Of a stretch of DNA of 64,000 nucleotides, positions 38,771 to 52,060 are shown piece after piece. The position numbers and the translations under genes were made by a program. The notes beneath the pieces were generated by a model. That model did not search any database. It had not been told where the DNA came from and saw nothing but the letters and a program-made list of their open reading frames with translations. Each line of letters begins with the position of its first letter. The first letter of the stretch is position 1. Location of the stretch: contig JAIGNY010000331.1 in the NCBI GenBank assembly GCA_020152595.1, positions 45,001 through 109,000 on the forward strand, in the 5' to 3' direction. This stretch comes from Chiridota heheva. Taxonomy: Eukaryota; Echinodermata; Holothuroidea; Apodida; Chiridotidae.

Positions 38771-41700
38771 CTAACTCCCACTATCCATTTCACCACACTT
38801 TTGACATTTTCTACCACCTCTCATTTGCTTGAACCTTCCATTGCAACCATCAACAGAACATTTCCTTCTTTTAACCAAGAGCTTGGCCTTGTCGGCAACA
38901 GTTCTTTGGTGCTGTGAGAAAAAAACTAGTTTCAGCTTTTTTGCCCCTTCCCTTACCGACACATACACCCTTTCCGTAGAACTCATTGAAGCATGAATGC
39001 TTTCCAATCAATGTTCCGACAGAAGGCTAATAGTTTTCCACCTTTTTGCACACTCCGGTATATGGCAAATAAGCATGTGCATTTTTGGAGGAATGCGCTT
39101 GTCTGGAAATATAACAGGAAACCAAGCTCCAAAATTCCAACATAAATGACATTAATTCATCAACCTCCTCACTGGTTAGAAACCGAGCCTGAAAAAAAGC
39201 TCAATATTGCCTACAATCTTCCAAACAACTCTGACAGCTTATCCTTTTGAGACCCTTCATTTAAAATTATAATCAAAAGATTGTGATTCTTCAAAATAGT
39301 TTGGCAATGGTTGCCTACAAAGCACTGACTATGATAAGCTTGTTTTTTCACCTTCAGCTCAGTTTCTAAAATTGTGTTAAATTCTTGCTCTTTAGGACCT
39401 TGCATTTTTTTACTTTCGCATAAACGGTTTCTAAATCTGTTTCTTTAGTTTCCAGTGCTGCTTTTGTGGACCTCACCTTGTCCTTCATTTTATTAACACG
39501 AAAAGGTTGGGCCTTAATAAAATCTTTTGGGGTACTGTACCTATGTCACCCTTACACTTTGGACAACAAAAATTCACACAATCTTTGCCATCAGCACTGG
39601 AAAGGCAATCAATGTGGACCCAACCCTTTTCAGGATCAGTACTACATTGAATACATTGCACCCAGTCCAACATTTTACCCTCCTGAAACTGTTGGAAAGA
39701 AACAGCACACACTGGCAAGCAACATGGCTCATTACAGTGTTCTACCCCCTAGTTACTAGTTTTCAAGGCAGTCTGAAAATCTTGTAACAACTCTTCTTCT
39801 TCTTTTAAATCTTCTTGAACATGTCTAAGCAGCTCTTCATGTGATGCCTTTGCGTGTGTTGCTTCTTCCCATCTGCTGTGTAATGCCAAGTCTCGATCAC
39901 TCAATGTGACTTGATCTTTTTTTCGGCACTGACCTTCCAACAACCTATAAAACCTTACAGTAAGGCCGAGCATTATGTGCAGGGATGGGGGGATGACATG
40001 TTGCATGTCAGACATCACGAGGAAAATGGGACCGTCTGAATGATGGTACATGCCATTCAATCTTGCGTCTCCTCCTCTTTTTAGATCAGCCCTATTGTTG
40101 ATTTCAGCTGGGGTACGATTTTTAGGCCACGATGGGTTAATCCGATATGAGCCATCAGCATTTCTCAGCATCGGAGTGTGGGGTCGTCTGTTTTCTGCTA
40201 GACCAGAGAAGGGAAAGTAGCACCAGAGGCATGGAAATGATGCGGAGGCTCCCATGTGACCTAAGACTTTACATAGGAATTCAAAATCTCCGAAAAGGAA
40301 GACACGGCAAGATTTCTCTTCCACACCAACTTTTAGAGAATAACCATTCTGAAGCACACAGAAGTCTTCAGTGTAGGTTGAAAAAACCTTGTTCATGTTT
40401 GCATAGGTGTCGGTGGCTTAAAATACGGACAAGAGCTCTGTCGCATCGGACGAGTTGGGGTTGGTGGTATTTACCACTTGAATACACAATTTGGTGGATG
40501 GTCTTCCCTTATCTCCCTGTAATGAGAAAATGAAAAATATAATAAGGTTTAATCATTTACTCTGCCATTTAATCATTTATTCTGCCATATATTATATTTC
40601 TTCAACCTAGCAGGTAGTTTAAAGATCCAAAATATTCATATGTTGTGACATTATTTTTGATCAGACTAAGACGATATTTAGTGCTGTGACGATTACATGT
40701 GTAAACGTATAATCAAACCAACCTTCGATTAAACGTTCAGGCTATTAAACGAAAATGCACAAACATAACAATCTTGTGTAGCCTAGGGCCTAATTACTGT
40801 AGGGGGCCTTATATATAAGCTCTTAAATTTTGTATTACTGTTTATTTTGAACTATTTTTTATTTTCTCTTCCTTTAGATACCTGGGAAGAAGCTGGATAA
40901 TAGTTTTGGGTACCCAGTCCTAATATTTTGTTACTGACTCGATATTAAATATAATACTGTACTTACGCCAAGTTTCAGCCATAATTCGTCATGAAAATTT
41001 AGATCACCCCACAGCCTTCCCAACTTGATGTTTTTCTCCACAATCTGTTTGATGTATAGTTGAATATTAGACACACGGACAAATGGTACTTCTGTAGCGG
41101 AGTCAGTCCCTCCTGCAATTGTCCTTTGGAATTGTGTGGTGCCCACCTTCAGGATTCCACCATACCTTTCATGTCTCTCTGTGTAAAGCAATGAAAGAAA
41201 TAACGATTTCAAAGTTGGAATTTGCAATATGTGAACGTGATGAGAAATACTACTGACTAAAGTGCAAAAGTGATCAATGAATAGTAGATATTTGGTTCAA
41301 TTTACGAAAGAAAACATTATCTAATAAACTACAAAATAATATTTATACTAATTTTAAGGAGTTGATGAAATTGTGGATTTGTAATTCATCTTTAGCCATG
41401 ACCTTGAGGTAATTGTTTTACCAGTTGTTATACCAGTGTATGCAACTAACTGCAGGAAATTGTTTGGATCCATCATTTTTTGGTACCTAAATATAGAGAG
41501 CATATGGATGAAAAATAGAACCAACAATTCACCTGCTAGCTCTTTGTAGATTACACGGTCACTGGGAATGATGTTAATATTTGCGTTCTTCAAGAAAGTT
41601 CGCAAGGCCCTCATGCGGCTAATAGGTAGACAAAGCAAGACTTTTAAATCAACTGCATCTCCTGGTGACAACTCTGTGAAAACAAAGTGTACATCATAAG

Positions 41701-44700
41701 AGAAATTTACTACGAACAATTAAATTATTGAATAATTGGATCCAAGTTTACTGGGGAAGCAAAAAGTCGTGCTATAAAAGAATACCTATACCATTTTGCA
41801 TTTGGAGTCAAAATGGATGGTCAAAAAATGATTTGGAAAACATTGAAGAAAAAAAGGCCAATGTTATAAATACTTAAAATCTGAAAAACTATCAGCCTGT
41901 AGGTTAGGGACAAATGCTCATTTATGTATGCAAAAAACACAACAATTTGATCTATTTTTAGAAATTAGGATACAACGTTTGCTTATCGGAGATGAGTCCC
42001 CCCCTTCTACTCTTCCTTCTTCCCCACCTTCTTTAACCTCAAGAAATGAAATTAATACAACTCAACCTTCGGCTTGCAGCTAACAGTATGTCAACTTTCT
42101 TTCATGTTGTAATGAAATTTAAAATAGTAAAAACTAATTAATCTGAGTGCATAAAGAACACACTGTGAACAAACTGAGCATTAAGAAAGCCCTAACCGAA
42201 GAATGGCACATATCTTTTCCAAAATACATTTACAAACTATTAGTGGAACTGGTATAATGTAATAAAAACACAGTTAAATGCTGAAATTGCAATTGTCTGT
42301 TCTGCCCACTCTAAAGGGTAAAAGAGTAAAAATGCCAAACTTTTTCACCGCTCTATAATTTTGAGTAATATATAGCACAAAACAATGATGGGAACCATTC
42401 ACTTCTGAAAATGATTTTGTGTTTATTGAAACTTGAAAACCATCACAATCACTGACCTATAACCATTTATATTCACTCTCAGCCTCAAGAAAGACATCAT
42501 ATATTAAAATATAAACTTTGCACATGTATCATGTATGGAAATAAATCCCAATGTGCATAATGAGTTATCCAAATGATCTTTATCTGTGAGGTACATTATA
42601 CCATACTTTCAAAATTTAAGTGGAAGAGCTTTATTGGCTGCTACAGTACAGTACTGACAATGGTTGTTGGGAGCTTGTCCTTGCTGAAAACTTCATGTCT
42701 TATAGTGTCCTCATTATAATCTTGTATGCAAACGCATATGTATTTTTTTTTTTCGTTGACAGTGTTTCTGTATCAGTAAGTTCGTATATATAACCACTAG
42801 ACAACACTGAGCTAATTACCTTTGATCAGATTTAAGTCGGCCCTCTGTGATGTAAGAGATGCAATTTCTGGGTTTGCTGTAAGTACTCTGCCAAAAGTGC
42901 AACAATGTCCTCATTAGTTGAATCTTTATTACTGAATATTATGTGAAGAATCTGAAACAAGGAACGAAGAAATGAAATTGAGCAAAATTAAGAAAATGTT
43001 TCCTGTACTTAAGCAATGAAGTGAAAATAATAGTGCATATAATTATTATATGTTACAGTATGAAAACGAGTGAGCTTCATCATTTGTGATTGGTCCACGT
43101 ACAGCTAACAAACACTAAATTTGAGATATTACTTTTACGCAAAGCTGTCCTTAACAAAAACAATAAATGGAAAGAAAAATGTCAAAATGGAAATTAATAC
43201 GAGAAAAAAAGCTGAAGCCTGAAAGCTTTAAAATCAGTTGCTGTTTCAAAGGTTTTGTAAAAATATGATGGAATTCAAGATTATTGTTTTAGTGTTCTTC
43301 AATAATTTCCTCATCTAAATTATACAATTAGGACCATCACAGTCTATCACATTCTCCTTGCTTGCCCCCTGTACAACCCTCCCAGAGCTTCCCTTGCTGC
43401 CCACAACTCAATAGCTGAGCTGTTCCAAAAAAAAAAACTCCTGATAAAATTATCTCCTTTCTTTATCATGCTTCCCACTACAACCATATTTAGCCCTCCT
43501 TTCCCACCCCCTCTCTCTCTACATTGTTTTTTCACCCATGCACCTCCTCTCTTGGTCCCAGTTTTCTGGATTTTAGTTCTTGTGTTTTTCTCCATATCTC
43601 CCTGTTTACTCTCCTTCCTACCTCTGGAATGATCTAACCTCTCAGGCACAATTTGACCCTTGCTGTTGTGGTGCCGTTAAGCTCTCATCAAACAAACAAA
43701 CAACAAATTAGGACAATCTAGGTGTGACGTTAGCAGATCAGTACTTTTTAACAACAAAACAGGAAAGAGACACATAAAAATGGCATTGAGGCACATGGTT
43801 ACAGCTATGACAAAAAGACAATGAGAAGCAACAGTTAAGCATGAAAACCAACTTGTACTTTAGCTAATGGGAAAAATACCTTGCTTATTTGTTTAGCCCG
43901 CCTTTCCAAGCACTTGGCTCCAGCATCCTTGCTTGGTATGTCTGACAGGGTGAGAGGAAAAAGAGCAGATGGACGCTTAGTTTGTCCATATTTTCTGGTC
44001 ATCAAGATATTCCTATCATCTCCTGTGCTTGTCGAGGTGCTTGGTGTTATCTCCAAAAGTGTTGGGCTAATTGATTTTTGTCGTTTTCTGTGTAAATCAA
44101 TTTCCTTTAAATATTCTGCAACTTGTTTTGTAAGTTCTTCATTTTTTTGGCACAGTTTCGTGTTTTGTAAAGTTTGAATATTCAGTTCTTGCTTTGTTTG
44201 AAGAAATAAAGTGTTAGCCTCTTTCAATTCACTTTCTTGCTTTTCAAAAGCCATTCTCAAAGAACAAATTTCTTTTCTCAGAGATATGACTTCCATTTCA
44301 TATCTATCTAACTCATGTTTCTGCTTAGATACCATCTCAATGAGAGTTTTAACTTTGTGGGAGGATTTTGCTTGCATTTAAAGCAATGTTTTTTTAAGTT
44401 CTTTCACAGCTCCTACTGCCTGACAGTATAAAGTATGCAAATTCTTCAGTTTTACATCTGAAAGTGACTTTTGTTGACTAGTTTGACAAAGTTTTTGAAA
44501 AGTTACACTAAAGCATGCTTGCATTGTCTCTAGCTCATTCTTAGCTATATCCAACATATTTGAAATCAAATTAACATCCCCACAGTTAACTTCTTCACTA
44601 CATGCAAGAGTAAACTCAAGATCAGAATAGGAATTCTTACACAAATCACTGGGACTTGCCTTGACAGCAAAATTTGAAATATCTGTAGGGGGCCTAGCCC

Positions 44701-44957
44701 ATACAAACTCATCTTTTACTTGAATAACTTCACCAGGCACTAAAGAAGTGTATTCACCTGCTTGATCCCATACAAGGAGAACATATTGTAATGGTTCTAA
44801 ATTTTGATTAATGTGTAATGTTGATATAACAACAGGATTGTTGTCTTTTGTGACAACACATATCCCTTGACACTTTTCATCCTCATTTGCTGTAACAACA
44901 TATTGATTATCCCTGATTTTTTGAGAAACAAATCCTTGCAAAACTTGTGAATTATAC
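38771..44957 (-). pseudogene. Decayed multi-exon transposase-like gene with PHD-like zinc module
   Basis: Minus-strand exons with GT-AG borders can be placed at 44957-43880, about 42951-42820, 41673-41533 (47 codons), 41178-40967 and 40516 to 38771. The first is an N-terminal domain and coiled coil with an in-frame TAA at 44378-44380. The second has an internal frameshift. The last exon encodes VFLFGDFEFL, a Cys-containing block (FPCLWC), a PSLHIMLGL helix, a coiled coil, a PHD-like Cys/His module (39485-39750), and a C-terminal part with LVKRRKCSV and a CxxC tail. It is broken by TAA 40418-40420, TAG 39749-39751 and frameshifts near 39480 and between 39405 and 39007. It resembles unnamed transposon-derived proteins of animals, possibly a KDZ-like DDE group. 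This assignment is inference. Confidence 0.6.
43880..44957 (-). pseudogene. First recognised exon of the transposase-like gene: N-terminal domain and coiled coil
   Basis: A TTCTTTTCAG acceptor precedes the exon at 44957, and a GTATTT donor follows at 43879. Residues up to about 80 form a compact beta-rich-looking segment (LVWDQAGEYTSLVPGEVIQV). After the TAA at 44378 the same frame carries a long heptad-type coiled coil (SKQKHELDRYEMEVISLRKE and onward), then a Ser/Thr-rich linker and RKYGQTKRPSALFPL. ATG follows the TAA immediately, so two ORFs of 187 and 180 codons could be translated separately. A simple nonsense mutation in one exon is the likelier reading. Confidence 0.55.
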
Positions 44958-46325
44958 CTGAAAAGAATATAACCACCAAGAGGAATTTCAAGTATAACAT
45001 CTATGGGGTTTAGAACATTTCAATTTCTTATACTTTTCTGAAAAGTATTTCTTTCGCTCCCCGACTTTCCTTTAGACTGAAACGTTTTTCTTAAACCAGA
45101 CATGACATGCGCATAATCATTTGAAACAGTTAAATTTAGGGTTATGCAATGTACAGTAGGTAAAAAAAGAATTGGAACTACCTGAGTACCTTTCAGTATG
45201 TTTTAAACTTTTTAAATGAATCGAGATAATCCACAGTAAAGCCTTTAACACCACAGAGACAACCATGAATACCAGCGTGCAAGCTTTGGTTATTTTACAT
45301 TGTAAACATGCATTCCATTTAACAGTCAAAGCAGGTAGTGCAGAGAGAAAAGAAACAAACACAGAAGCAGAGGTCAAATGAGTGAATATTACGAAAAAGC
45401 GCATCACACAATAATTTAAATTTGAGAAAAGACCGAGAACATGAATAAAGTTTAATTTGAAAATTTCAATTTATAAGCTTATGAGAAAGCAAATCTTATA
45501 AACAATAGCTTCAAGTTAACATTATAGACACAGAACATCACAGGAGATTACAAAGCACAGCAGAAGGATCGGAGAACATCGAAACTATCCTGAAAGAAAA
45601 GTGAGAGAAAAGTTATGTAGTTAAAGGTGTTTTTTTTTTTTTATGAGCAAAAAAAAAAGCAAAGCAAAGCAAAAAAAACAAAAACATTTTATTGAGCCCA
45701 TGTTACACGCAGACAGTGATCGTCACAAAAATATATCTAATATAAGTTTTTTGTTCTACCAAATGTATATACCACATCATAGAATGCCAGAGTTGTGCTT
45801 TTTAATGAAGTAGGAAAGTTTCAAAAAAGCAGAATTCCCTGTGAATGGTACAGTATTAGTAGGAAGCACAATCCCAGATCAAACAAACATTCGCATATGT
45901 AAAAAAAAATTGAAAAAGCCTGGATATGCAACCAAAAATATCAGACCACCTGGAAAAAAAGCTATGGTTCCCGGGAAAAGCAGGAATTTTCAGAAAGAAA
46001 CATTTTGTTTTGTTAAGTAAAAAAAGAAACTTTCTTGAGTACACAAGAGTACTGTATATGTGATAAAAAGTTTAGGTTTTGGCAACAATGTTTCAGGTTC
46101 ATTGCTCAAAGATTCAAGAACATCCCCCCATGTAAATTGTATGACGTATAGTACATTAAATTGCAAAACAGGAAATGGGTGTGGTAAAGTGTGTTCAAAC
46201 ACATATAAAAAGTATTTTGACAAAATTGAGTCGAGGGAAAAGGGAAGAAAGCAATTTAGTCAATTTTGGTCAACAACCAAGTCACTGTCCACGGCCTTTT
46301 GATGACCAGTTGTGGTGCACTGGCG
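44958..46325. other. No recognisable gene
   Basis: AT-rich. The 45117-45407 region (minus) has two Cys in a CxC arrangement followed by a FKKFK stretch and might be a mutated zinc-finger exon of the transposase-like gene; this is too weak to call. A-rich runs occur at 45645-45685. Confidence 0.25.
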
Positions 46326-46404
46326 TGTCTACCCAACCCAGGCTTGAATCCAGGGCCTTGTAGTCTGTAGAAATGTATGATAACCGCTACACCACAGTAG
46401 GTAG
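46326..46404 (-). repeat. tRNA-like relic or SINE head
   Basis: On the minus strand CTACCTA at the 5' end can pair over seven positions with TGGGTAG near the 3' end, like an acceptor stem. TGGTGTAGCGG fits the A box, GATTCAAGCC is close to the B box, and a T-arm with four of five pairs is possible. The anticodon arm does not fold cleanly and the D-arm region is about 3 nt too long. It is probably a tRNA pseudogene or SINE head. Confidence 0.5.
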
Positions 46405-48649
46405 ACAACATTGCTTAATGTTTTATTTATTTGTTTTCGCAGTTTTTTATCAAAACTATTTAATAAAGTTATATGTTGTCAGCGAAAAATCATTTTGGAA
46501 CATTTTAAAACTTATTTGCGGAAGTTGAATAATTAGTCACAAACATCCAGTGACTAAGAAACTGGCAACCATAATATTAATCTCGGAGAACATTATCCCG
46601 TCGTAGTGTAAAATAGGTAAAGATTTAGAAATAGTCTTTTTTTTTTAGAAGTGTATTATTTAGACTAACGTTAGGCTAATTGATTAAGATTATCCAGAAA
46701 GTTATTTTTCAATCATCAATTTTCTACAACGTGAATTTCAAAACACAGGAATTGCAACAATTTCTAAAAACCCTCGTACCATACTGGAAAGTTTTTTTTT
46801 TTCTCTACGCTTAAAATTTACGCCAGAAAATTCAAAAATACAGCTGTGACCGTTTAGCGTGTACATGCTACACACTCGCAAATCCTTGTAAACGTTTACT
46901 AAATACTTCATTGCGAGTAATCGTTTATTATAGTCAGTCTTGCCGTTGAAAATCAATATGATCATTCATGATTCAAATCACACACACATTCGGCTGACAA
47001 AGTTCCAATCAATGACTTTTTACAAATTGTAAACCCGATTAGCATAAACCTTTTTAAATGAGAGAATCACAAATGCGCAGTAATGACCTATGAATGGGGA
47101 TATTATGCACTTTGATTTCGCCAAAATCTGAGTAGGCTAACTTGTGAAACATACCGCGAATGTGCAGCAGTAAACAGTAAAACTAACAATAGGCCTAGGC
47201 CATAATTACTAAGGCTCTAAATTCCACTCAATCAAGGCCCGTTTTACAAGCTGTTGAATCGACCAACAAACAGTCAAAATACTTAAATCGTGACAATCAG
47301 TACAATTACATGTAAATATTAGCTGATGAGTCAAATGAATTTTGCAAGAAAGAAAAAATATTGCAAAATAAACAAACCTAAAAAGGTTTTGACAGAGCTG
47401 AAATTCTAGTTGCTCCGCAAAAATGGCGGCCATTTTTTCAAAAGGACTGATATTTCAGAACTTTCGGGGTTGTGGCGTAGTTTTGAAATGTTTTACTGCG
47501 AGATATCATAGGCCTAGTATGCAAGATCTTCAGTGGAACATTGAAAGCCGTAGCGAGTACTGCACAAAAAGTTACGGAATGTTGAGTTTAAATGACATTG
47601 AAAGGAAGTTATCTTTTCTTTCTAAACTGAATTTCCATGCATATTTTCCATACAAATCATGATATTTACTGTAGAAGTAAACTTTTTACGATTTGGAAAG
47701 CAAAACTCAGCGTCTATTTGGGCAATGGAATAAATACTTTTGCCATACTGGTTGCGCAATTTTTCCAACTTCGCATCGTAAATTTGGATCAATTTGGGCG
47801 TAGGGCCTAGGCCTATTTCCAAAAAACGGTACTAAACGCGTGTAAACGATACATGCTCGCTTTGTTTGGCGTGTACACGTTTACTAAAATCCCTAAACAT
47901 TCACAGCTCTGTTCGGAAACCTTGCTTTGGCCACGCCAGTGATGGTGGCATAACTGTATCATGTATGGTAATGGCATTGTACATGAACCAAGTCTCAACT
48001 GTTTCAAAGCTAAACTTACTAGTAACACTTGTATTGCTGACTAGTTTTTTTTTTTACTCATACTTTTTACGCTCGGTTGGCATTCATGTCCTCTTGAAGG
48101 ATTTTTGCCGACTTCACCGATTCAGATTCAGACATTTCGGTCTAGGTCTAGGCCCTATAATTTTTAGTTGCAAATTTACACCAGAATTATTTCATAACTG
48201 ATTGATAAATCTCCACGCCGAAGATCTTCGGCGTAACCTACATGTTTTCCTGCCTAGTCCTCGTACGACAATCCCAATGTCAACCCGTACTGGGTGAGGA
48301 TGTATAACTTATTATCATCATAACGTTAACGTTACTAACTTACACTTAGGGGCCTACACTACAGTAACTTAGGCCTAGGCCTACATGAGTCTAGGCTACA
48401 GACAGGCAATTTCAAGAATAATTTTACAACTTTTACTCATGATTTAGCCTACTTCAGTCACACACAATATATTTCTCGCGAGGATAATTATAAACTTATT
48501 AATACCAAGATCTGGTCTAGGCCTAGGCGTTCGTGTAATTCCATTATTTTTACCCCATGCGATACAACTGTGACGATAACATTAGGTCAGTGACAGTCGG
48601 TTTCGTACGTTTCTGGTTAAATCAATGCGAACTTAACACGTTCGGCTAT
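46405..48649. other. Gene-poor stretch with a promoter-like palindrome
   Basis: The only notable element is ATGGCGGCCAT at 47423-47433. Around 47800-48560 many CCTAGGCCTA and AACGTTA words occur. Open frames at 47423-47662 (plus, 79 codons) and 47209-47433 (minus, 74 codons) both start at the palindrome and lack recognisable domains. Confidence 0.35.
47423..47433. promoter_or_regulatory. Palindromic ATGGCGGCCAT, possible double YY1-type site
   Basis: AAAATGGCGGCCATTTTTT reads the same start (ATGGCGGCCAT, Met-Ala-Ala-Ile) on both strands. AAATGGCGGC is the core recognised by YY1-type factors at many animal start sites. It could mark a bidirectional promoter or first exon. No transcript evidence is available. 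Confidence 0.3.
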
Positions 48650-49640
48650 TGTACTTAAGTGATATGAAATCCGGGCTCTGAAACGGATGACAAGATATTA
48701 AAAAAAGTATAACTTTTCAAGAATCAAGTCGTATATGAAATTAAAGCTTAATAAATGTTCTTCTTCGCTGGGTATCTCTCGTGTTAAGCTTGTATTGAAA
48801 ATAAGGAAGATTTTTCACTTTTCTTTTACAGTTTCAACATAAATATCTCAGACTTAGCACCTCGATGACCTTTATCCCATAGCCAGCAAAGAACTTTAAT
48901 TATTCATTAGGTAGATTTTCTAAGTTAACAAGCTCTCTGATTCGTCAATTTTCTAATTCTGTGTCAATAAAAACCAATGATAAAACAGCTTCTATGTACG
49001 GACGATATCCGGTTTAAAAACCGGTTATTTGTAAAAGCTTTGCGAATCGAACGGACATCAGTAGCCAATCAACGTTCGAAAATGACTTCGCGAGGGCAGG
49101 CTATTTCGTTCTTTGTATCTCTTTATCTTCGTAAACACTGTGGCTGTTACACCTATATTCGGGTATGTTAGTCCACGAGCTGGTTCTGGAGCCCTTCGGT
49201 ATCAAAGGGCCGAAAACCCCGAATTAAAAAACTACATGACCACATGTATATGCCATTTGGGCACATTTTGGAGGGTGCCTGACGGGTTCCATGGATATGA
49301 CACATATATCAAAATATTACTTTGGAACAGCGGTCCATGGGTATATGCGGGTATGCTGGTCCATGACTTAGTTTAAGAGCACCAGGAAAGCCAAGGGCCG
49401 AAAGTCCTGATTTTTAAATATTTTTTTAATGACAACATAATATGCCATTTGCGCCAAATTGTGCGCGTGCCTGATGACATCAATCCACATAGCACACTAC
49501 TCTTGGGGGTGTCTTGTCTCAAATCTATAATCGGCAATGTTGGTCCATGAGCTGGTTTAGGAACCCCAGGATACCCAAGGGCTGAAAACATCAAATTTCA
49601 CAAACTTAACTACATAATAATGGCATTTGGGTTCATTTCT
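48650..49640 (+). repeat. 1-kb tandem duplication, copy 1
   Basis: Copy 1 runs from TGTACTTA to GGGTTCATTTCT. It is almost identical to 49641-50641, with an offset of 991 bp at the start growing to 1001 bp through small insertions near 49820. The first half is unique-looking and includes CCGGTTTAAAAACCGG. The second half holds three units of the ~180-bp satellite. Confidence 0.95.
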
Positions 49641-52060
49641 TGTACTTATATGATATGAAATCCGGGCTCTGAAACGGATGACAAGATATTAGAAAAAGTA
49701 TAACTATTCAAGAATCAAGTCGTATATGAAATTAAAGCTTAATAAATGTTCTTCTTCGCTGGGTATCTCTCGAGTTAAGCTTGTATTGAAAATAAGGAAG
49801 ATTTTTCACTTTTTTTCTTACCTGTAAAGTTTCAACATAAACATCTCAGCAGACCTAGCACCTCGATGACCTTTATCCCATAGCCAGCAAAGAATTTTAA
49901 TTATTCATTAGGTAGATTTTCTAAGTTACCAAGCTCTCTGATTCGTCAATTTTTTAATTCTGTGTCAATAAAAACCAATGATAAAACAGCTTCTATGTAC
50001 GGACGATATCCGGTTTAAAAACCGGTTATTTTTAAAAGCTTCGCGAATCGAACGGACATCAGTAGCCAATCAACGTTCGAAAATGACTTCGCGAGGGCAG
50101 GCTATTTCGTTCTTTGTATCTCTTTATCTTCGTAAACACTGTGGCTGTTACACCTATATTCGGGTATGTTAGTCCACGAGCTGGTTCTGGAGCCCTTCGG
50201 TATCAAAGGGCCGAAAACCCCGAATTAAAAAACTACATGACCACATGTATATGCCATTTGGGCACATTTTGGAGGGTGCCTGACGGGTTCCATGGATATG
50301 ACACATATATCAAAATATTACTTTGGAACAGCGGTCCATGGGTATATGCGGGTATGCTGGTCCATGACTTAGTTTAAGAGCACCAGGAAAGCCAAGGGCC
50401 GAAAGTCCTGATTTTTAAATATCTTTTTTAATGACAACATAATATGCCATTTGCGCCAAATTGTGCGCGTGCCTGATGACATCAATCCATATAGCACAAT
50501 ACTCCTGGGGGTGCCTAGTCTCAAATCTATAATCGGCAATGTTGGTCCATGAGCTGGTTTAGGAACCCCAGGATACCCAAGGGCTGAAAACATCAAATTT
50601 CACAAACTTAACTACATAATAATGGCATTTGGGTTCATTTCTTAGGGGACATAAATATGTCAAATTTTACTTTGGTCAAGGGATCCCATGGATATGTTGA
50701 TCCTTGAGCTAGTTTAAGAGCCTCATGCAGACAAGAGTCGAAAACCCTGATTTTTTATTTTTCTAAATAACAACATAATATGCCTTTTGCGCCAATTAAT
50801 GATGGTACCTGACGACATCAATTCATATATCACACTACTCCTGGGCGTATCTAGTCTCACATATATATTCGGCTATGTTGGTCCACGAGCTACTTTAGTA
50901 GCTCCAGTGCACTCAAGGGCCCAAAACATCGAATTTCACCACATAATATGAAAATTGGGTCCATTTTTTAGGATGCCTGACGGCTTCAATGGATATGTCA
51001 CATACATATGTAAAATTTTACTTTGGTCAAGGGGTCCTAATGTATGTGGGTATGTTGGTCTGCGAACAAGCTTGGGAGTCCCACTTGGGAGTCACCACCA
51101 AATTAACCACATAACATGCCGCTGGGCCCATTTATGAGGATCATGCCCGACTGTTTTAATCCATATGATACATATATATAATTACTCCCGGGGGCATCTG
51201 GTCTAGTATGTTTGTTCACGAGCTGGTTTATGAGTCCCAGGGCATCCAAGGGTCAAAAACATCAGAAATTCACAAAATTATCCTCATAATATGTCATTTA
51301 GGTCCATTTTTGAGGGTGTTTGACGGGTTCAATGGATATGTCACATATGTCAAGATATTACTTTCATCAAGGGGTCCCATGTGTAATATCCACCAAGTAT
51401 AATATTGGTCCACGAAGTAACTTGGGAGTCCAGAGTACCCAAGGGCCGAAAAACCCCAAACTTCACCAAATTACCATTTTTAAGGGTGCCTGACGGATTC
51501 CAATCCATATGACACATATATAAAATCACTCCCAGACGTTTTAGGTCTTACATTTATATTCGGGTATATTGATCTACGATCTGGTTCTAGAGCCCTTGGT
51601 ACCCAAGGGCCGAAACGAATTAAAAAGCAACATGCATGACGGCTTCAATGGATATGGCACATATGGCACATATATCACATTATTGCTTTTGTCAACCGGT
51701 TTCGTGTGTATATTGCAGGAATGCTGGTTTAGGAGCTCCAGGCAGCCAAGACAACCAGTTAGGGCCGAATTCTTTTTAATTGACCACATAACAATACCAT
51801 TTTGGCCCATTTTTTAGAGTGCCTGACGACATAAATCCAAATGTCACATATATCAAGCTATCATTTGGTCTTAGTGTCCCATGTGTATATGCGGGTATGT
51901 TGGTCCAGGAGCTAGTTTCCTGAATTTCATCAAATTAAGCATATAATATGCCATTTGGGCCCATTTTTTAGGGTACCTTTCGGTTTTAATTGGTATTTAA
52001 CATATGTTAAATTATTCGTAGGGGTGTCTGGTCTTTCATTTATTTTCTGGTATGATAGTT
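49140..52060 (+). repeat. ~180-bp satellite array
   Basis: The unit is marked by ATATGCCATTTGGGCCCATTTT, GGTGCCTGACGGCTTCAAT, CATATGACACATATATCAAA, TATTCGGGTATGTTGGTCCA and CCCAAGGGCCGAAAAC. Unit marks are near 49248, 49440, 49618, 50249, 50440, 50620, 50780, 50950, 51116, 51292, 51470, 51790 and 51950. Typical spacing is 166-192 bp, with some larger gaps. Divergence is high outside the 1-kb duplication. Short ORFs inside are by-products. Confidence 0.9.
49641..50641 (+). repeat. 1-kb tandem duplication, copy 2
   Basis: Near-identical direct repeat of 48650-49640, abutting it without spacer. It leads into further, more diverged satellite units. Confidence 0.95.

Noticed and set aside
45117-45407. 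Zinc-finger exon upstream of the transposase-like gene
   Set aside because: Only partial Cys spacing is visible and a candidate His is missing; too weak.
38001-47000. Terminal inverted repeats of the transposase-like element
   Set aside because: None could be seen by eye around the gene, so element limits were not called.
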